Notes under the pieces: generated by a model | Seen by the model: the letters and a program-made list of their open reading frames with translations, nothing else | Databases searched by the model: none | Told to the model about the DNA's origin: nothing | Made by a program: the position numbers and the translations under genes | Source: Chloracidobacterium sp. N | GTDB lineage: Bacteria; Acidobacteriota; Blastocatellia; Chloracidobacteriales; Chloracidobacteriaceae | NCBI RefSeq assembly: GCF_018304765.1 | Contig: NZ_CP072642.1 | Location: 2,571,819-2,635,818, forward strand | DNA length: 64,000 nucleotides | Direction of reading: 5' to 3' | Part shown: in pieces, positions 38,529 to 48,008 of the stretch | How the letters are laid out: each line of letters begins with the position of its first letter | Position numbering within the stretch: position 1 is the stretch's first letter

Positions 38529-39287
38529 TCAGGAGTCGGCTCCGGCGGCGGCCACCTGTTCGGCAGAGGCCGTCGCACTGCCCTCCGGGCGGTAGAAGAG
38601 AATGCGGCCGCAACTGTCACAGGTGTGAATACCAATCCCCTGCCGCACCAGACTGTAAACCTGTGGGCGCAGTCGCATCCGGCAGGCCGAGCAAGTGCCG
38701 TTGATGACCTGCGCCATAACGTGTCCACCCCGAAGTTTGGCCACGCGGGTATAGTTGGTGAGCCAGGTTTTTGAAAGCTTGGTCTCCATCTCGCGCCGCC
38801 GAACGCGGATGCGTTCGACTTCCGCCAGATAGGCGGCCTCGGCCCGGGCATTCTCGGCCAATGCGGCATCCGTTTCAGCCCGGCGCTTTTCGATTTCCGG
38901 CGCGTGCAAAGCGACTTCGGCTTCAAGTTTGGCCGCTTCGGCGCGGGCTTCGGCAATTTTGGACTCGCACTGCGCCACGGATTTTTTGGCCGTGTCTATT
39001 TCCCGGATGGCCGTTTCGTACTCGCGTTGGTTGCGGACGCGCTGGAGGTCCGCCGTGTATTTGGCAAACTGGGACTGGAAGTGCACAAGATCGCTTTCGA
39101 GGTCACGGAGGCGACGACGAACAGCGTCGAGATTGGTCTGGGCTGTGGTGTAAGCCGCAATATGGTGCTGGAACTCGGATTCGATCCGCTCGCGTTCAAT
39201 GGCAAATTGGCGGGTTTTGGTCTGACATTCAGCAAGTTGACGGTCAGTTTCCTGTAGGGCGATGAGCAGTTCCAAGTCCTGACTCAC
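38529..39287 (-). CDS. Coiled-coil protein with C4 zinc ribbon (CT398/CdsZ-like)
   Basis: A 252-aa protein with a long coiled coil (about residues 1-175: ELLIALQETDRQLAECQTKT, REYETAIREIDTAKKSVAQC, KLEAEVALHAPEIEKRRAET). A C-terminal C4 zinc ribbon follows: CSACRMRLRPQVYSLVRQG and later CDSCGRILFY. This two-part design matches the widespread zf-RING_7/CT398 family. The function is not settled; CT398 has been linked to sigma-54 and flagellar or secretion components in chlamydiae. It starts with ATG 39287. A 135-bp gap separates it from the membrane coiled-coil gene downstream. Confidence 0.82.
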   Translation of the reverse strand: MSQDLELLIALQETDRQLAECQTKTRQFAIERERIESEFQHHIAAYTTAQTNLDAVRRRLRDLESDLVHFQSQFAKYTADLQRVRNQREYETAIREIDTAKKSVAQCESKIAEARAEAAKLEAEVALHAPEIEKRRAETDAALAENARAEAAYLAEVERIRVRRREMETKLSKTWLTNYTRVAKLRGGHVMAQVINGTCSACRMRLRPQVYSLVRQGIGIHTCDSCGRILFYRPEGSATASAEQVAAAGADS

Positions 39288-39538
39288 GGATACCTCCTAT
39301 CGGGATGGGACAGGAATGCGGGATTGGAGACTACTACCTTGCTCCGGGCGAAGCAAGGAACCGCAACCCCGGCGGCGGCGGCCGCCTTCCCGGATGCCGG
39401 CCGCCCAAGTGCAGCAACCACGAATCACCGAAAACCGGTTACGTTTTGCTGGTTGAACCACTGCGGTGAATGGTTCGGACAGCACCTTCTTTGAGAGGCC
39501 ACTCCTGCTCAGGCTCATGGCAGGAACCCGCCGGTAGC

Positions 39539-40099
39539 TCATTCAATTTCGTCAGGCGTCAGGCAGAGGCCCTCGGACGTGACCGGGGTTCCGGTACTTG
39601 ACCAAAACTCAAAGGTCAGCGTCCGCCGGCCGGCTTCGGTGGCGTATTCCATGTGCAGCATGTCGCGTGGGTGCTCGCCTGTGTTGCGGTAGAACCGCAG
39701 ATTGCGTGCGGCTACGAGCTGGTAGTCCCGCTGGCGCCAGGTGAGCTGGTCCGGCGGCGATTCCGGGTCAAGCTCCAACGCTTCCACTTCGCCGTATTCG
39801 GTCGGGTCAAGGGGAAAAGAAACCACGGCGCGTCCGGCCGTGGACTGTGGATTCGGACGGTGAACCTCGACGAAGTGGCGCCGTTCGCCGTCCGTCACTT
39901 CAAACTGCCAGAACACGAGGGTTTGCTGCTCGATGTCCACGAACCGGTGGGCTTTGTCAATGACCCACCGGCCCGGAAGCGGACTTGTCGGGGAGAGAAC
40001 GATGGTGTCTCCGGCACTCAAATCGGCCAGGGCGCGGGTCTGACGCCTGGGTGCGGCGTCTTTTTTTCCAAAGAAAGAAAGCCAGCCCACGTATGTCAC
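39539..40099 (-). CDS. Hypothetical protein, beta-rich
   Basis: The 186-aa protein is not confidently recognised. After a short basic N-terminus comes a run of predicted strands: LSAGDTIVLSPTSPLPGRWV, FVDIEQQTLVFWQFEVTDGE, RHFVEVHRPN, DYQLVAARNLRFYRNTGEH and MEYATEAGRRTLTFEFWSST. The W-x-F-E-V-x-D-G pattern recalls DUF4178-type beta repeats, but the match is weak. There is no signal peptide or membrane segment, so it is probably cytoplasmic. It follows the response-regulator gene on the same strand with a 38-bp gap, which hints at co-transcription. The 251-bp gap downstream of it (39288-39538) holds nothing I can support. Confidence 0.6.
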   Translation of the reverse strand: MTYVGWLSFFGKKDAAPRRQTRALADLSAGDTIVLSPTSPLPGRWVIDKAHRFVDIEQQTLVFWQFEVTDGERRHFVEVHRPNPQSTAGRAVVSFPLDPTEYGEVEALELDPESPPDQLTWRQRDYQLVAARNLRFYRNTGEHPRDMLHMEYATEAGRRTLTFEFWSSTGTPVTSEGLCLTPDEIE

Positions 40100-40137
40100 C
40101 TCCGAGTCGCCTGACGGTCGTGCCCTGTCGGGGACTG

Positions 40138-40530
40138 TCAGGCACGTGCCGTCCGTTCCGCCACCCGGCGCAACAGATCGGCTATCTCGAAAGGTTTACG
40201 CAGGCAATCGTCAGGGGCAAGGTTGAATTCCGACGTGGCCAGAACCTCATCAATCTTTTCGGACGCCGAGCAAATCAGAATCGGCACCTGCCACATTTCC
40301 GGGTTGTCGGCGGAGCGAATGACCTCGATCAGGTGTGTTCCATCAATCACCGGCATCATGATGTCGAGGATGATCAGGTCCGGGACGCGCTTCTTCAACA
40401 GCATCATGGCACCGATGCCGTCTTCCACAGCGGTCACTTCATAGCCATCGTGGGTCAGCAGTTCGGTCAGCAGTTCACGGATATCGGCATCGTCATCCAC
40501 AACGAGAATGTGCTTTCTGGTGTCAGTCAT
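40138..40530 (-). CDS. Single-domain response regulator (CheY-like receiver)
   Basis: A 130-aa receiver domain with no output domain. The acidic pocket is VVDDDAD (residues 10-16), the phospho-acceptor is Asp56 in LIILDIMMP, Thr/Ser is represented by LICSASE and the Lys is in DCLRKPFEIADLL. It would relay a phosphate by protein contact or act in a phosphorelay. No histidine kinase is next to it. ATG 40530 is preferred to an in-frame GTG at 40563, which adds 11 residues before the first strand. It sits between the acyltransferase gene (same strand, 44 bp upstream) and the hypothetical beta-rich gene. Confidence 0.9.
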   Translation of the reverse strand: MTDTRKHILVVDDDADIRELLTELLTHDGYEVTAVEDGIGAMMLLKKRVPDLIILDIMMPVIDGTHLIEVIRSADNPEMWQVPILICSASEKIDEVLATSEFNLAPDDCLRKPFEIADLLRRVAERTARA

Positions 40531-40574
40531 GGGTTTGCTGTCGGAATGAGAGAGTGTATTCACCGTCCCAGGGA

Positions 40575-41657
40575 TCAGAAAAAGATACCTTCGCGCTCTT
40601 CAAGTCCGCGATCGATAAGGCGCCGAATTTCGCGTTTGACCCGGTCCACCTTGCGTTGAATGACCTCATCGCGGTCATCCGGGTCGCCGCGAAAGACGAG
40701 CGGTTCGCCGAAGTAGATACGATATTTGGTTGGAAAAGGAATCATTCCCAGCACGCCCAGCCATGGAAAGGTCGGCGTAATGGGAAAATAGGGCATGCCA
40801 AGCAGCCTGGCGAGCGGTTTGCAGTCCACGAAACTGGGGGCCTGTTCTTCGCCGCCAACCACGCCAAAGGGAACGATGGGCGTGTTGGTGGCCAGCGCCA
40901 GCCGCATGAAGCCCAGCCCGAACCGGACGAGTTTGTAGCGGTCTTTCCAGACCTTGCCGGAGCCGCGCGCGCCTTCCGGGAAAACCAGGATGGCTTCGCC
41001 TTTCTGAAGCAGGCGCTCACAGTTGAGCGGATCACCGACGATGGCGCCGCTACGCTGGATGAAGTTGCCCAAAAGCGGCATCGTGGTGAACCACCGTTCC
41101 ACCATGGCGCGGCACAGCCGGGGGGGATTGGCTTCGAGCAGCATGGCAACCGACACCATGGCCCCGTCAATGGGCAGTTGCCCGCTATGGTTGCCAATCA
41201 GCAGCACACGTCCCGGAGGGACATGCTCGATGCCGTAGGTTTGTACCCGCCAGTAATGCCGGTAGAGCCGTGCAAACAGTGAATATCCATAGCGCGCCGT
41301 TCCGGGGTGCAGTCCCCAGGAGTCATAGCCATACTCGTTGACCGCCGTTGGAATCTGGCGCATCCTGGCATCCACCTCAGCATCCACCAAACGGTCGGCC
41401 AGGGCGGCCATCCAGCCGCTCGAGGTGACGGTAGGCAACAGGTTGCGCGGTTTGGCCCGACGGCGTGACCGGGCCGCGGCAGGTGTCGCTGCTGGTGCGG
41501 GCGGCTCCGGCGTGGGCAATAACCGAAGCGTGGGTTCGTCGTCCAGACGTTGAATGGTAAGGACTTTTTTCCGGGGCGCCCGCCGGGGCTTTTCCGGCGC
41601 CGTGTCCGCCGGGGGAACGACAGCGAGTGGTGGCAGCGTCGAACGTTTACGGGCCAT
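40575..41657 (-). CDS. PlsC-like lysophospholipid acyltransferase family protein
   Basis: The 360-aa protein starts at ATG 41657, which has AGGAG nine bases upstream. A basic, Pro/Ala-rich N-terminal extension of about 80 residues precedes the acyltransferase domain. The domain has RVLLIGNHSGQLPIDGAMVS, where the NH-x6-D spacing is a variant of the usual H-x4-D. AMVERWFTTMPLLGNFIQRS, ILVFPEGARGSGKVWKDRYK and TPIVPFGVVGGEEQ correspond to blocks II-IV. It is membrane-associated by family and probably acylates a lysophospholipid or related lipid; the substrate is uncertain. The long tail (EVIQRKVDRVKREIRRLIDR) is helical. Confidence 0.82.
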   Translation of the reverse strand: MARKRSTLPPLAVVPPADTAPEKPRRAPRKKVLTIQRLDDEPTLRLLPTPEPPAPAATPAAARSRRRAKPRNLLPTVTSSGWMAALADRLVDAEVDARMRQIPTAVNEYGYDSWGLHPGTARYGYSLFARLYRHYWRVQTYGIEHVPPGRVLLIGNHSGQLPIDGAMVSVAMLLEANPPRLCRAMVERWFTTMPLLGNFIQRSGAIVGDPLNCERLLQKGEAILVFPEGARGSGKVWKDRYKLVRFGLGFMRLALATNTPIVPFGVVGGEEQAPSFVDCKPLARLLGMPYFPITPTFPWLGVLGMIPFPTKYRIYFGEPLVFRGDPDDRDEVIQRKVDRVKREIRRLIDRGLEEREGIFF

Positions 41658-41806
41658 GGTGACGTTTCTCCTGTGGGCGCACGCCCGGCACACAGAGACG
41701 GCGCGACGCTGAACAGCATTACCACACGGACAACAATGGTATGAGCATAAGCCGTGCTCTTGGCCGTAAGCAACGGTTTTTCACGGCGATGGGAACGAGG
41801 GATGGC

Positions 41807-43081
41807 TTATTCCCGGTCGGAACTTCCGTCAGGGCTGGTGGCATCCTCAGCCGAGGGAACGAACTCCAGCCCGTACTGTGCGCCTTCCGCGGCAATCCAT
41901 TGCTGTTGATGCTGTTCATAGATAGCAAGACGCGCCCGCATCTGCTCAACGGCCTGGGGTGCGACAGGCTCTGTCAGCATCCGCGCCTGCTCTTCCAGCA
42001 GGTCATGCAGCTCATCGGCAAGACGGGTTGCGCCAGCATTGAACGGGCGCAGTTGCTTGAGCCGTTGACGGGCAGCCGCACTGGCCGCCAGCACCTCCGG
42101 CGGGACGGGCTGCCCGGTTTCGAGGTGCCGTACAATGCGGCGGTACACCCGCTCCCCTTCATTGCAGGCCTCGGCAAAACGGCTGATCGCCTTGTTTTCC
42201 GGGAAGACGTTCGCCCCACCCAGAAAGTGCGCCAGCGACGGCGGATTGCCCCGGTAATTCCAAAACATGAACCCAAAGCAGAGCACGACGACGGCACCGA
42301 TCACGATTTGCCACACGTGCCAGACGGTCGGCGTCTTCCGTTCGTGCGGCGGCGAGTAAGGAATGAACAGTGCCAGGCCGATGCCGGTCAGCAGTCCACC
42401 CACGTGACCCGACCGGCTGACGAAAGGGATGGAAAAAGTGATGATGAGGTTGATGGCCAGAGTGAGCCAGACGCCGCGTTGCATCGTGGCCCGTACCATG
42501 GGCGGAATTTCAGCGCGGTACTTGTAAACAAACACGAGCAGCGCGCCGAACATACCAAAGAGCGCCCCGGAGGCGCCGGCCCCGATGCTTTCGGGATGGG
42601 CGAAAAAATAGCTTGCGACGAACCCGCCGATCCCGGAAAGCAGATACAGGATGGTGAAACGCGCCGAGCCGTAGAGCGATTCCAACTGCGGGCCGAGCAC
42701 CCAGAGGGCGTACATGTTGGCCAGCAGGTGAATTATCCCGATGTGCAGGAACATGGGAACGACCAGCCGCCACACTTCCCCCTGGTCAATGAGCTTCCGG
42801 TTACAGGCCCCAAAGGCCGTCAGCACCTCCGGATCTGTTGAGCCGCCAGCAAAGGCCGTCAGCAAAAACATCGCCACGTTGATGCCGATGAGCACGTAAC
42901 TGAGCGGGGCGCGCCGGAAAAACACCGCTTCGACAAACCTGGCAGCCCGCTGGCGTTCCCGTTGCTCACGTTCCACTTCCGGCGGCAGCGCGCCACATTC
43001 CAGGCAACGCAGCACGCCGCTGGGGGTAAGCAGTCCGCATTGGTGGCAGACGCGCAAAGGGCGTTCGGTCACTGGTTCCAT
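41807..43081 (-). CDS. Rhomboid intramembrane serine protease with N-terminal zinc ribbon
   Basis: The 424-aa protein begins with a C-x2-C/C-x2-C ribbon (Cys12, 15, 26 and 29). A rhomboid core of six to seven membrane segments follows, with VPMFLHIGIIHLLANMYALW. The catalytic Ser is in GAGASGALFGMFGALL and the catalytic His in SRSGHVGGLLTGIGL. After the core is a long soluble helical C-terminal region (about 290-424) rich in Glu/Gln/Arg. ATG 43081 is chosen because it lies 3 bp after the RDD-gene stop; the open frame runs on to 43213 but would overlap that gene. The substrate is unknown. It is probably co-transcribed with the RDD gene and rpoD. Confidence 0.9.
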   Translation of the reverse strand: MEPVTERPLRVCHQCGLLTPSGVLRCLECGALPPEVEREQRERQRAARFVEAVFFRRAPLSYVLIGINVAMFLLTAFAGGSTDPEVLTAFGACNRKLIDQGEVWRLVVPMFLHIGIIHLLANMYALWVLGPQLESLYGSARFTILYLLSGIGGFVASYFFAHPESIGAGASGALFGMFGALLVFVYKYRAEIPPMVRATMQRGVWLTLAINLIITFSIPFVSRSGHVGGLLTGIGLALFIPYSPPHERKTPTVWHVWQIVIGAVVVLCFGFMFWNYRGNPPSLAHFLGGANVFPENKAISRFAEACNEGERVYRRIVRHLETGQPVPPEVLAASAAARQRLKQLRPFNAGATRLADELHDLLEEQARMLTEPVAPQAVEQMRARLAIYEQHQQQWIAAEGAQYGLEFVPSAEDATSPDGSSDRE

Positions 43082-43083
43082 CG

Positions 43084-43881
43084 CTAATCCACGAGGTACT
43101 TCGCCCGTGCGCGGTACTGCCGGTCCACGGCTTCCAGGAACGGCTCCGGGTCCAGTGGCGGGGAGACGCCCAGCCGCTGACTGATCGGGGCGGCAATCCG
43201 GGCCGCCATCCACGGACGCGCTTTTTCAGGGAGGGTTGAACGGCGCAGGAGAAACCGCTCCACAGCCGCAATGTCGTCGGCCGTCAGGGCGTGGACATTG
43301 CCAATGTCATCCATCACGGCTGGCGGCTGACGCCGAACTTCCACGGCATGCGTGGCCAACACCTGATCGAGCACCGGGGTCGTGCCCAGACGCTCTTTGA
43401 CAACCACCGTGCCAGCAACGAGATCGCCCAACCGCCGGGCTTCCCGGTGGAGCATGATGCTCATGACCCCCAGGGCGTAGCCACTCGGCAGGAAATCCAT
43501 GGTGCGCAGGACATTGCGCACCAGCGCCTCAAAAAAGCCAATCGGACGCCCGTCAATCCGAATCACCCGCAGCCGCATCCACCGCTTGCCTGGGGTTTGA
43601 CCGTTCCACACCGTTTCAAAGATGGCAAAGTAGCCGAAATACATCAGAAAGGACACGAGGACCAGGAGCGCCAGCAGCCACAGCTCAACGGAGCGGCTCA
43701 ACTGGAGGTCGCGGAGAACGTCACTGATCTGGGCGACAACAAGGCCAAGAACAAACAGAGTCAAAAACTGAATACCGTGATCGATGAGGGCCGCCAGAAA
43801 GCGGCTGCCGACGTTGGCGAGCGCAAACCGCAGCTCGACGCGCTCCGGGGTTTCGATGACGAGTTGGTTGTCGAGCCGCAT
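43084..43881 (-). CDS. RDD-family membrane protein
   Basis: A 265-aa protein with an N-terminal strand-rich leader (DNQLVIETPERVELRFALAN). The RDD domain starts in VGSRFLAALIDHGIQFLTLF. A second segment has LWLLALLVLVSFLMYFGYFA and a third GQTPGKRWMRLRVIRIDGRP. The conserved Arg-Asp pair appears here as R...D in the first helix. A soluble C-terminal tail (about 165-265) follows. The function of most RDD proteins is unknown; some are ion or compatible-solute related. It ends 3 bp before the rhomboid gene, so the two are surely one transcript. Start ATG 43881. Confidence 0.85.
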   Translation of the reverse strand: MRLDNQLVIETPERVELRFALANVGSRFLAALIDHGIQFLTLFVLGLVVAQISDVLRDLQLSRSVELWLLALLVLVSFLMYFGYFAIFETVWNGQTPGKRWMRLRVIRIDGRPIGFFEALVRNVLRTMDFLPSGYALGVMSIMLHREARRLGDLVAGTVVVKERLGTTPVLDQVLATHAVEVRRQPPAVMDDIGNVHALTADDIAAVERFLLRRSTLPEKARPWMAARIAAPISQRLGVSPPLDPEPFLEAVDRQYRARAKYLVD

Positions 43882-43968
43882 GACAGAAGTGATACTGCCG
43901 TCCAGGACCTGCCTTGGCAAGCGACCCGGACGGCAGTCTGCCGTTCCCATTACTGGAAACAGCTACAG

Positions 43969-45648
43969 TTACTGACCATCATCAAAGAAGGTCTTGAGTT
44001 TCCGGCTCCGCGACGGATGGCGGAGCTTGCGCAGGGCCTTGGCTTCGATCTGGCGGATGCGTTCCCGCGTGACGGAGAAGTGCCGCCCGACTTCCTCCAA
44101 GGTTCGTTCCTGGCCATCTCCATCCAGTCCGAAACGCATCTTGAGGATTTGTTCCTCACGTTGGGTGAGCGTGCTGAGCACCTCCAGCGTGGCTTCCCGC
44201 AAGCCCTTGCCGACGATCATTTCTGCCGGATTGAGACTGTTGCGGTCTTCGATGAAACTGCCCAGGTTGGATTCGCCGTCATCACCGATGGGCGTTTCCA
44301 GGCTGATGGGCTCCTGGGCAATCTTGAGCGCCTGCCGAACCTTGACGACCGGCAAATCCGTGCGCTGGGCCAGCTCTTCGTGCGTGGGTTCACGGCCCAG
44401 TTCCTGAACCATCAGACGCGCGGTGCGAACAATCTTGTTGATGGTTTCAACCATGTGCACCGGAACGCGAATCGTCCGCCCCTGATCGGCAATGGCGCGG
44501 GTCACCGCCTGCCGAATCCACCACGTGGCATAGGTCGAGAACTTGTAGCCCCGCCGGTAATCAAACTTCTCCACCGCACGCATCAGCCCGATGTTGCCTT
44601 CTTGGATGAGGTCGGAAAACTGCAAGCCCCGCGAACGGTTGATGTAGTTTTTGGCAATGGAGACGACGAGCCGCAGGTTGGCCTCGATCATCTCGCGCCG
44701 GGCTTTTTCGGCTTCCTCGGTCGAAGCGAAAATTTCCCGCAGCGAACCTTTGATGCGGCTGGCCGGTTCAAGGTAGCGCTTCTCGATGTCCGCAATAACC
44801 TTCTGCGCCTGCTCAATCTGGGCGCGTGTTTCCGCTTCATCAAGGCGTGCGCGCCGCTGCTTGTTTTTCAGCGCCGCCTGGGCGTTTTCAATCTTGCGCT
44901 CGGCATCCTGAATCTGGCGCACCACAGCCCGGATACGGTCGTTGAACTTCTGCCGTATCTGGTCAGAAAAGAGCACGCTGCGGATGAGCCGCGACAGCTC
45001 AACCCGCTTGCGGAGATACTTCCGGTAGCGCTGCTGGGCTTTGCGCGGCGTGCGCTTGCGTTCCTTCTCGATTTTGGCCGCCTCTTCGCGGATGTGCGCC
45101 AGCGTGCGTGAAATCGTCTGGAAACGCTCGATGGTCTCGAAAAGGTAACGTTCTTCGTTTTCCAGCGTGATGTCCTCGGCATCCGAGTCCGAGGTGTCAA
45201 TGACCTGCCGGATGCCAATTTTGCGTTCCTTGAGCTGCTCGGCGAACTCTTCCAACTGCTCGGCAACGATGAGTGACCGCGAGTGGGCTTTGTAGAGCCG
45301 CCGGCGGCCGCGCTCGATGCGCTTGGCAATGTTGACTTCGTCCTCGCGGGTCAGCAGGGCAACATTGCTCATCTCGCGCAGGTACAACGTCATCGCATCG
45401 AGCGAGCGGTCGCTTTCGGAAGCCGACAGGTCAGGCGGTGGGACAACGCCACCGTTTTCAGCATCTTCGACAGCCTCTTCGAGTTCTTCCGTATCTTCCG
45501 CTTCGCTGTCCAGGATGAAGTCATCCTCTTCGGACGCCGTGGAGTCTATCTCGGCCAGAAACTTTTCGAGGTCAAGGGTTGGAAGTACGCCTTCCGCTGT
45601 CGGGTCAGCGTCGCTGTCCATCATATTTTCTTTGAGGTCGAGTCGCAT
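43969..45648 (-). CDS. rpoD: RNA polymerase primary sigma factor (sigma-70)
   Basis: A 559-aa principal sigma factor. An acidic N-terminal region (residues 20-75) partly replaces sigma 1.1. Region 1.2 lies near [21 protein letters not shown] long, charged non-conserved insertion follows (about 115-310). Region 2 has [40 protein letters not shown] and [20 protein letters not shown]. Region 3 has the phrase [12 protein letters not shown]. Region 4.2 is an HTH with [20 protein letters not shown]. The first ATG (45648) is used; MMDSDAD nine codons later is an alternative. The RDD and rhomboid genes follow in the same direction. Confidence 0.96.
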   Translation of the reverse strand: MRLDLKENMMDSDADPTAEGVLPTLDLEKFLAEIDSTASEEDDFILDSEAEDTEELEEAVEDAENGGVVPPPDLSASESDRSLDAMTLYLREMSNVALLTREDEVNIAKRIERGRRRLYKAHSRSLIVAEQLEEFAEQLKERKIGIRQVIDTSDSDAEDITLENEERYLFETIERFQTISRTLAHIREEAAKIEKERKRTPRKAQQRYRKYLRKRVELSRLIRSVLFSDQIRQKFNDRIRAVVRQIQDAERKIENAQAALKNKQRRARLDEAETRAQIEQAQKVIADIEKRYLEPASRIKGSLREIFASTEEAEKARREMIEANLRLVVSIAKNYINRSRGLQFSDLIQEGNIGLMRAVEKFDYRRGYKFSTYATWWIRQAVTRAIADQGRTIRVPVHMVETINKIVRTARLMVQELGREPTHEELAQRTDLPVVKVRQALKIAQEPISLETPIGDDGESNLGSFIEDRNSLNPAEMIVGKGLREATLEVLSTLTQREEQILKMRFGLDGDGQERTLEEVGRHFSVTRERIRQIEAKALRKLRHPSRSRKLKTFFDDGQ

Positions 45649-45958
45649 GGCTGTGTGGGTCTGGAACAGGAAATGCTTGCTCTTGTGGCTGCAGTTGGTA
45701 AACTTGGATCAATCACCGTCAGGATACGTTGCGCCGTTTGTCGCATCAACCGGGTTTTCATCGGGCGCAAGGGTCTCTGCCAAGCATACTGTTTTCAAAT
45801 TGCGGACACTGTGCGTTCTGTGACGAAGGGGACACCTTTCCTTTCCCGGCTTACGCGCGGTTTTTTCGCGCATAGGTTCATAGACGCTTGTACAGGTCTC
45901 AAAGTTTCCTGTCCTTGCTGCTTTTGCCGGTGTTCCTGAACCCGGCTGGGGCCGTACC
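45649..45958. other. Divergent intergenic region rpoD / rdgB
   Basis: This 310-bp stretch must carry promoters for both rpoD (minus) and rdgB (plus). I see no supported small ORF, RNA gene, terminator or strong consensus promoter in it. Confidence 0.5.
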
Positions 45959-46573
45959 ATGTCTCTTTCCGCGCCGCTCATCCTGGCCACCCGGAACGCC
46001 GGGAAATTGCACGAGTTTCGCCACCTGCTCGCTGGCGTGACCACGGAAGTCATCGGCCTTGATGCTTTCCCGTCCCTGCCCCCTGTGCCCGAAACCGGCA
46101 GCACGTTCGAGGCAAACGCACGGCTCAAGGCACGTGCCGTTCAGGAGCAGACCGGCGGCTGGGTCATTGCCGACGACTCCGGGCTGTGCGTGGATGCCCT
46201 GGGTGGCGCGCCCGGCGTTTTCTCGGCACGTTATGCCGGTGAGCAGGCGTCCGATGCCGACAACGTGGCCAAACTTCTGGCGGCCATGCGTGACGTGCCC
46301 GCCGAACAGCGTACGGCCCGGTTCGTCTGCGTCCTGGCGCTGGTCACGGACACCGAAGAAGCCTGTTTCACCGGCGTCTGTACCGGTACGCTGACCGCGT
46401 CCCCGCGCGGCTCACACGGGTTTGGCTATGACCCGCTGTTTATTCCCACCGGCGATACGCGCACCTTTGCCGAGATGACCCCGGCGGAAAAGGCGGTTTA
46501 CAGCCACCGGGCGCGCGCCGCCCAGGCGCTCGTGGACCATCTTCGGGCGGGTTTTGGGAACCGTCTTCCGTAA
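45959..46573 (+). CDS. rdgB: XTP/dITP diphosphatase (non-canonical purine NTP pyrophosphatase)
   Basis: House-cleaning enzyme that hydrolyses ITP, dITP and XTP to prevent mutagenic incorporation. The 204-aa product carries the Ham1 pattern. LILATRNAGKLHEFRHLLAG is at the N-terminus, FEANARLKARAVQEQTGGWV with the metal-binding ADDSGLCVDALGGAPGVFSA follows, and the late SHGFGYDPLFIP and SHRARA complete it. All key acidic and basic residues are in place. It is the first gene of a plus-strand series; nuoI follows after 122 bp. Confidence 0.96.
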   Translation: MSLSAPLILATRNAGKLHEFRHLLAGVTTEVIGLDAFPSLPPVPETGSTFEANARLKARAVQEQTGGWVIADDSGLCVDALGGAPGVFSARYAGEQASDADNVAKLLAAMRDVPAEQRTARFVCVLALVTDTEEACFTGVCTGTLTASPRGSHGFGYDPLFIPTGDTRTFAEMTPAEKAVYSHRARAAQALVDHLRAGFGNRLP

Positions 46574-46695
46574 CGGGCAGCGCGGCTGGCGGCAGATCGC
46601 CGCGTTCGCACTTCCACCGGCAGGACTTGAGACAACCGGCCGTTCCAGGCATGGTTTAGGACGAGCGTTCTGCCTTCACACGAGGAGTCTGGCCG

Positions 46696-47202
46696 ATGTC
46701 TTCCATCCTGTCTGAAATTTTCGAGGCGGCAAAAACCGTCCGCGCCATTGCTCAGGGCATGGCCGTGACCCTGAGCTACATCCCGAAGCAAAAACTCACC
46801 CGCCAGTACCCCGACGTACCGGTTGAGCTGTACCCACGTTTTCGGGGCGAGCACTATCTGGCGCGGGACGAAAACGGCAAAGAGCGCTGTGTTGCCTGCT
46901 TTCTCTGCGCCGCGGCCTGCCCGGCCGATGCCATCTACATTGAAGCGGACGAAGACCTCCGGCCCTACGCCGAGCGTCCGGGCATGGAGCCGCGTTACGC
47001 CCGCGTCTATAACATTGACTACGGGCGGTGCATTCTGTGCGGCTACTGCGTCGAGGCCTGCCCGAAAGACGCCATCAAGCACGGCCACAACTTTGAAATG
47101 GCCGTGACGAACTTCGCCGAGCTGGTCAAGGACAAAGAGTATCTGTTGTCCAACTTGGAGCGCGAAAAGACGCGAAACCTGACGATTCGCAGCGACGCCT
47201 GA
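46696..47202 (+). CDS. nuoI: NADH-quinone oxidoreductase subunit I (NuoI)
   Basis: Peripheral-arm subunit of complex I that carries clusters N6a and N6b. The 168-aa protein has two [4Fe-4S] motifs, [12 protein letters not shown] and [12 protein letters not shown], and the NuoI-specific N-terminus ([37 protein letters not shown]). After the second motif are [16 protein letters not shown] and KEYLL, also typical. GAGGAG precedes ATG 46696. No other nuo genes are adjacent, so complex I genes are dispersed in this genome or this is a detached subunit. Confidence 0.93.
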   Translation: MSSILSEIFEAAKTVRAIAQGMAVTLSYIPKQKLTRQYPDVPVELYPRFRGEHYLARDENGKERCVACFLCAAACPADAIYIEADEDLRPYAERPGMEPRYARVYNIDYGRCILCGYCVEACPKDAIKHGHNFEMAVTNFAELVKDKEYLLSNLEREKTRNLTIRSDA

Positions 47203-47243
47203 CCGCCAACCCCCAAAGTGCAGGCCCCCAAAGTGCAGGCTGC

Positions 47244-47462
47244 TTACGCACCAGTAGCGGCATTTGCCGCGTTTTCCTGGGTCTCTTCTTTTTGTGATTG
47301 GTAGTGTGCCAGCAGGGCCCGACCCTCGCGGCTGCGGGGATCAATGGTACGAATGTGCTTGTTGCCAACCATTTCCCAGATTGCGGTGACAACGCCGTTT
47401 TTCTCGACGGCGCTGTAGGTCTTCTGCTCCGGGCTGATTTCTGACTGAGCTGCTTCGGACAT
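47244..47462 (-). CDS. Hypothetical small protein
   Basis: The 72-aa frame from ATG 47462 encodes a soluble, polar product: KTYSAVEKNGVVTAIWEMVG, then HIRTIDPRSREGRALLAHYQ and a Gln/Glu/Ala-rich tail. No family is recognised. A longer reading from 48074 overlaps yacG and has no domain, so the short ATG is preferred. Codon use is like its neighbours. It converges with nuoI 41 bp away. Confidence 0.55.
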   Translation of the reverse strand: MSEAAQSEISPEQKTYSAVEKNGVVTAIWEMVGNKHIRTIDPRSREGRALLAHYQSQKEETQENAANAATGA

Positions 47463-47669
47463 AGGGTCAAACGCTATCCAAACCTGATTTCGTCGTGTTT
47501 TGGGATGCTCGCACCTTGCCTGGCGCACGTGCGAAAGCGCATATTCCCATGGGCATTGGTGTTCTGTCCAGAATGCCGGACGCCTTTCTCCCGCCGCCAC
47601 ACTGACTCCGGCGGGCAGAAACGGTGTGGTCCACAGATGTTTTTCACACGGCCAAGGAGGTGATGCTCC

Positions 47670-47867
47670 ATGGTTTTGCGCTGTCCGATTTGTGGCGCCG
47701 TAACCACATGGGCTGGAAATCCCACCCGTCCCTTCTGCTCCGAAGCCTGCCAGATGCGGGACTTGGGCAACTGGCTGACTGAACGCTACAGCCTGCCGGT
47801 GAGCGAGCCGCCGACACCGGAAACCGAACCGACACCGGAAACCGAATCGTCCCTTCAGGATGAGTGA
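47670..47867 (+). CDS. yacG: DNA gyrase inhibitor YacG-like zinc-ribbon protein
   Basis: The 65-aa protein opens with VLRCPICGAVTTWAGNPTRP and continues FCSEACQMRDLGNWLTERY. The four zinc ligands are Cys5, Cys8, Cys23 and Cys27. The RDLGNWL helix is the YacG hallmark. In E. coli YacG binds GyrB and blocks DNA binding; conservation of that role here is inferred. An AGGAGG eight bases before ATG 47670 gives an excellent start. The tail (residues 43-65) is acidic and repeats P-E-T-E, a low-complexity feature. Confidence 0.88.
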   Translation: MVLRCPICGAVTTWAGNPTRPFCSEACQMRDLGNWLTERYSLPVSEPPTPETEPTPETESSLQDE

Positions 47868-48008
47868 AAGGGGAAACTGCCCGGCAAGGTAGCGCCTTGA
47901 TGCCAGCCACCTTGCACGGGCGCTCCACTGAGGTGGACCGGCCAACGCTGAGCGCCAGAGGCTGCCTCTACGCCGTGGACAGACCCAACCCATGAGGCAC
48001 TGACCACC

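Noticed and set aside
39297-39542. 81-residue minus-strand ORF in the 39288-39538 gap
   Set aside because: The composition is low-complexity (Arg/Gly-rich from GGC repeats), with no family or ribosome-binding site.
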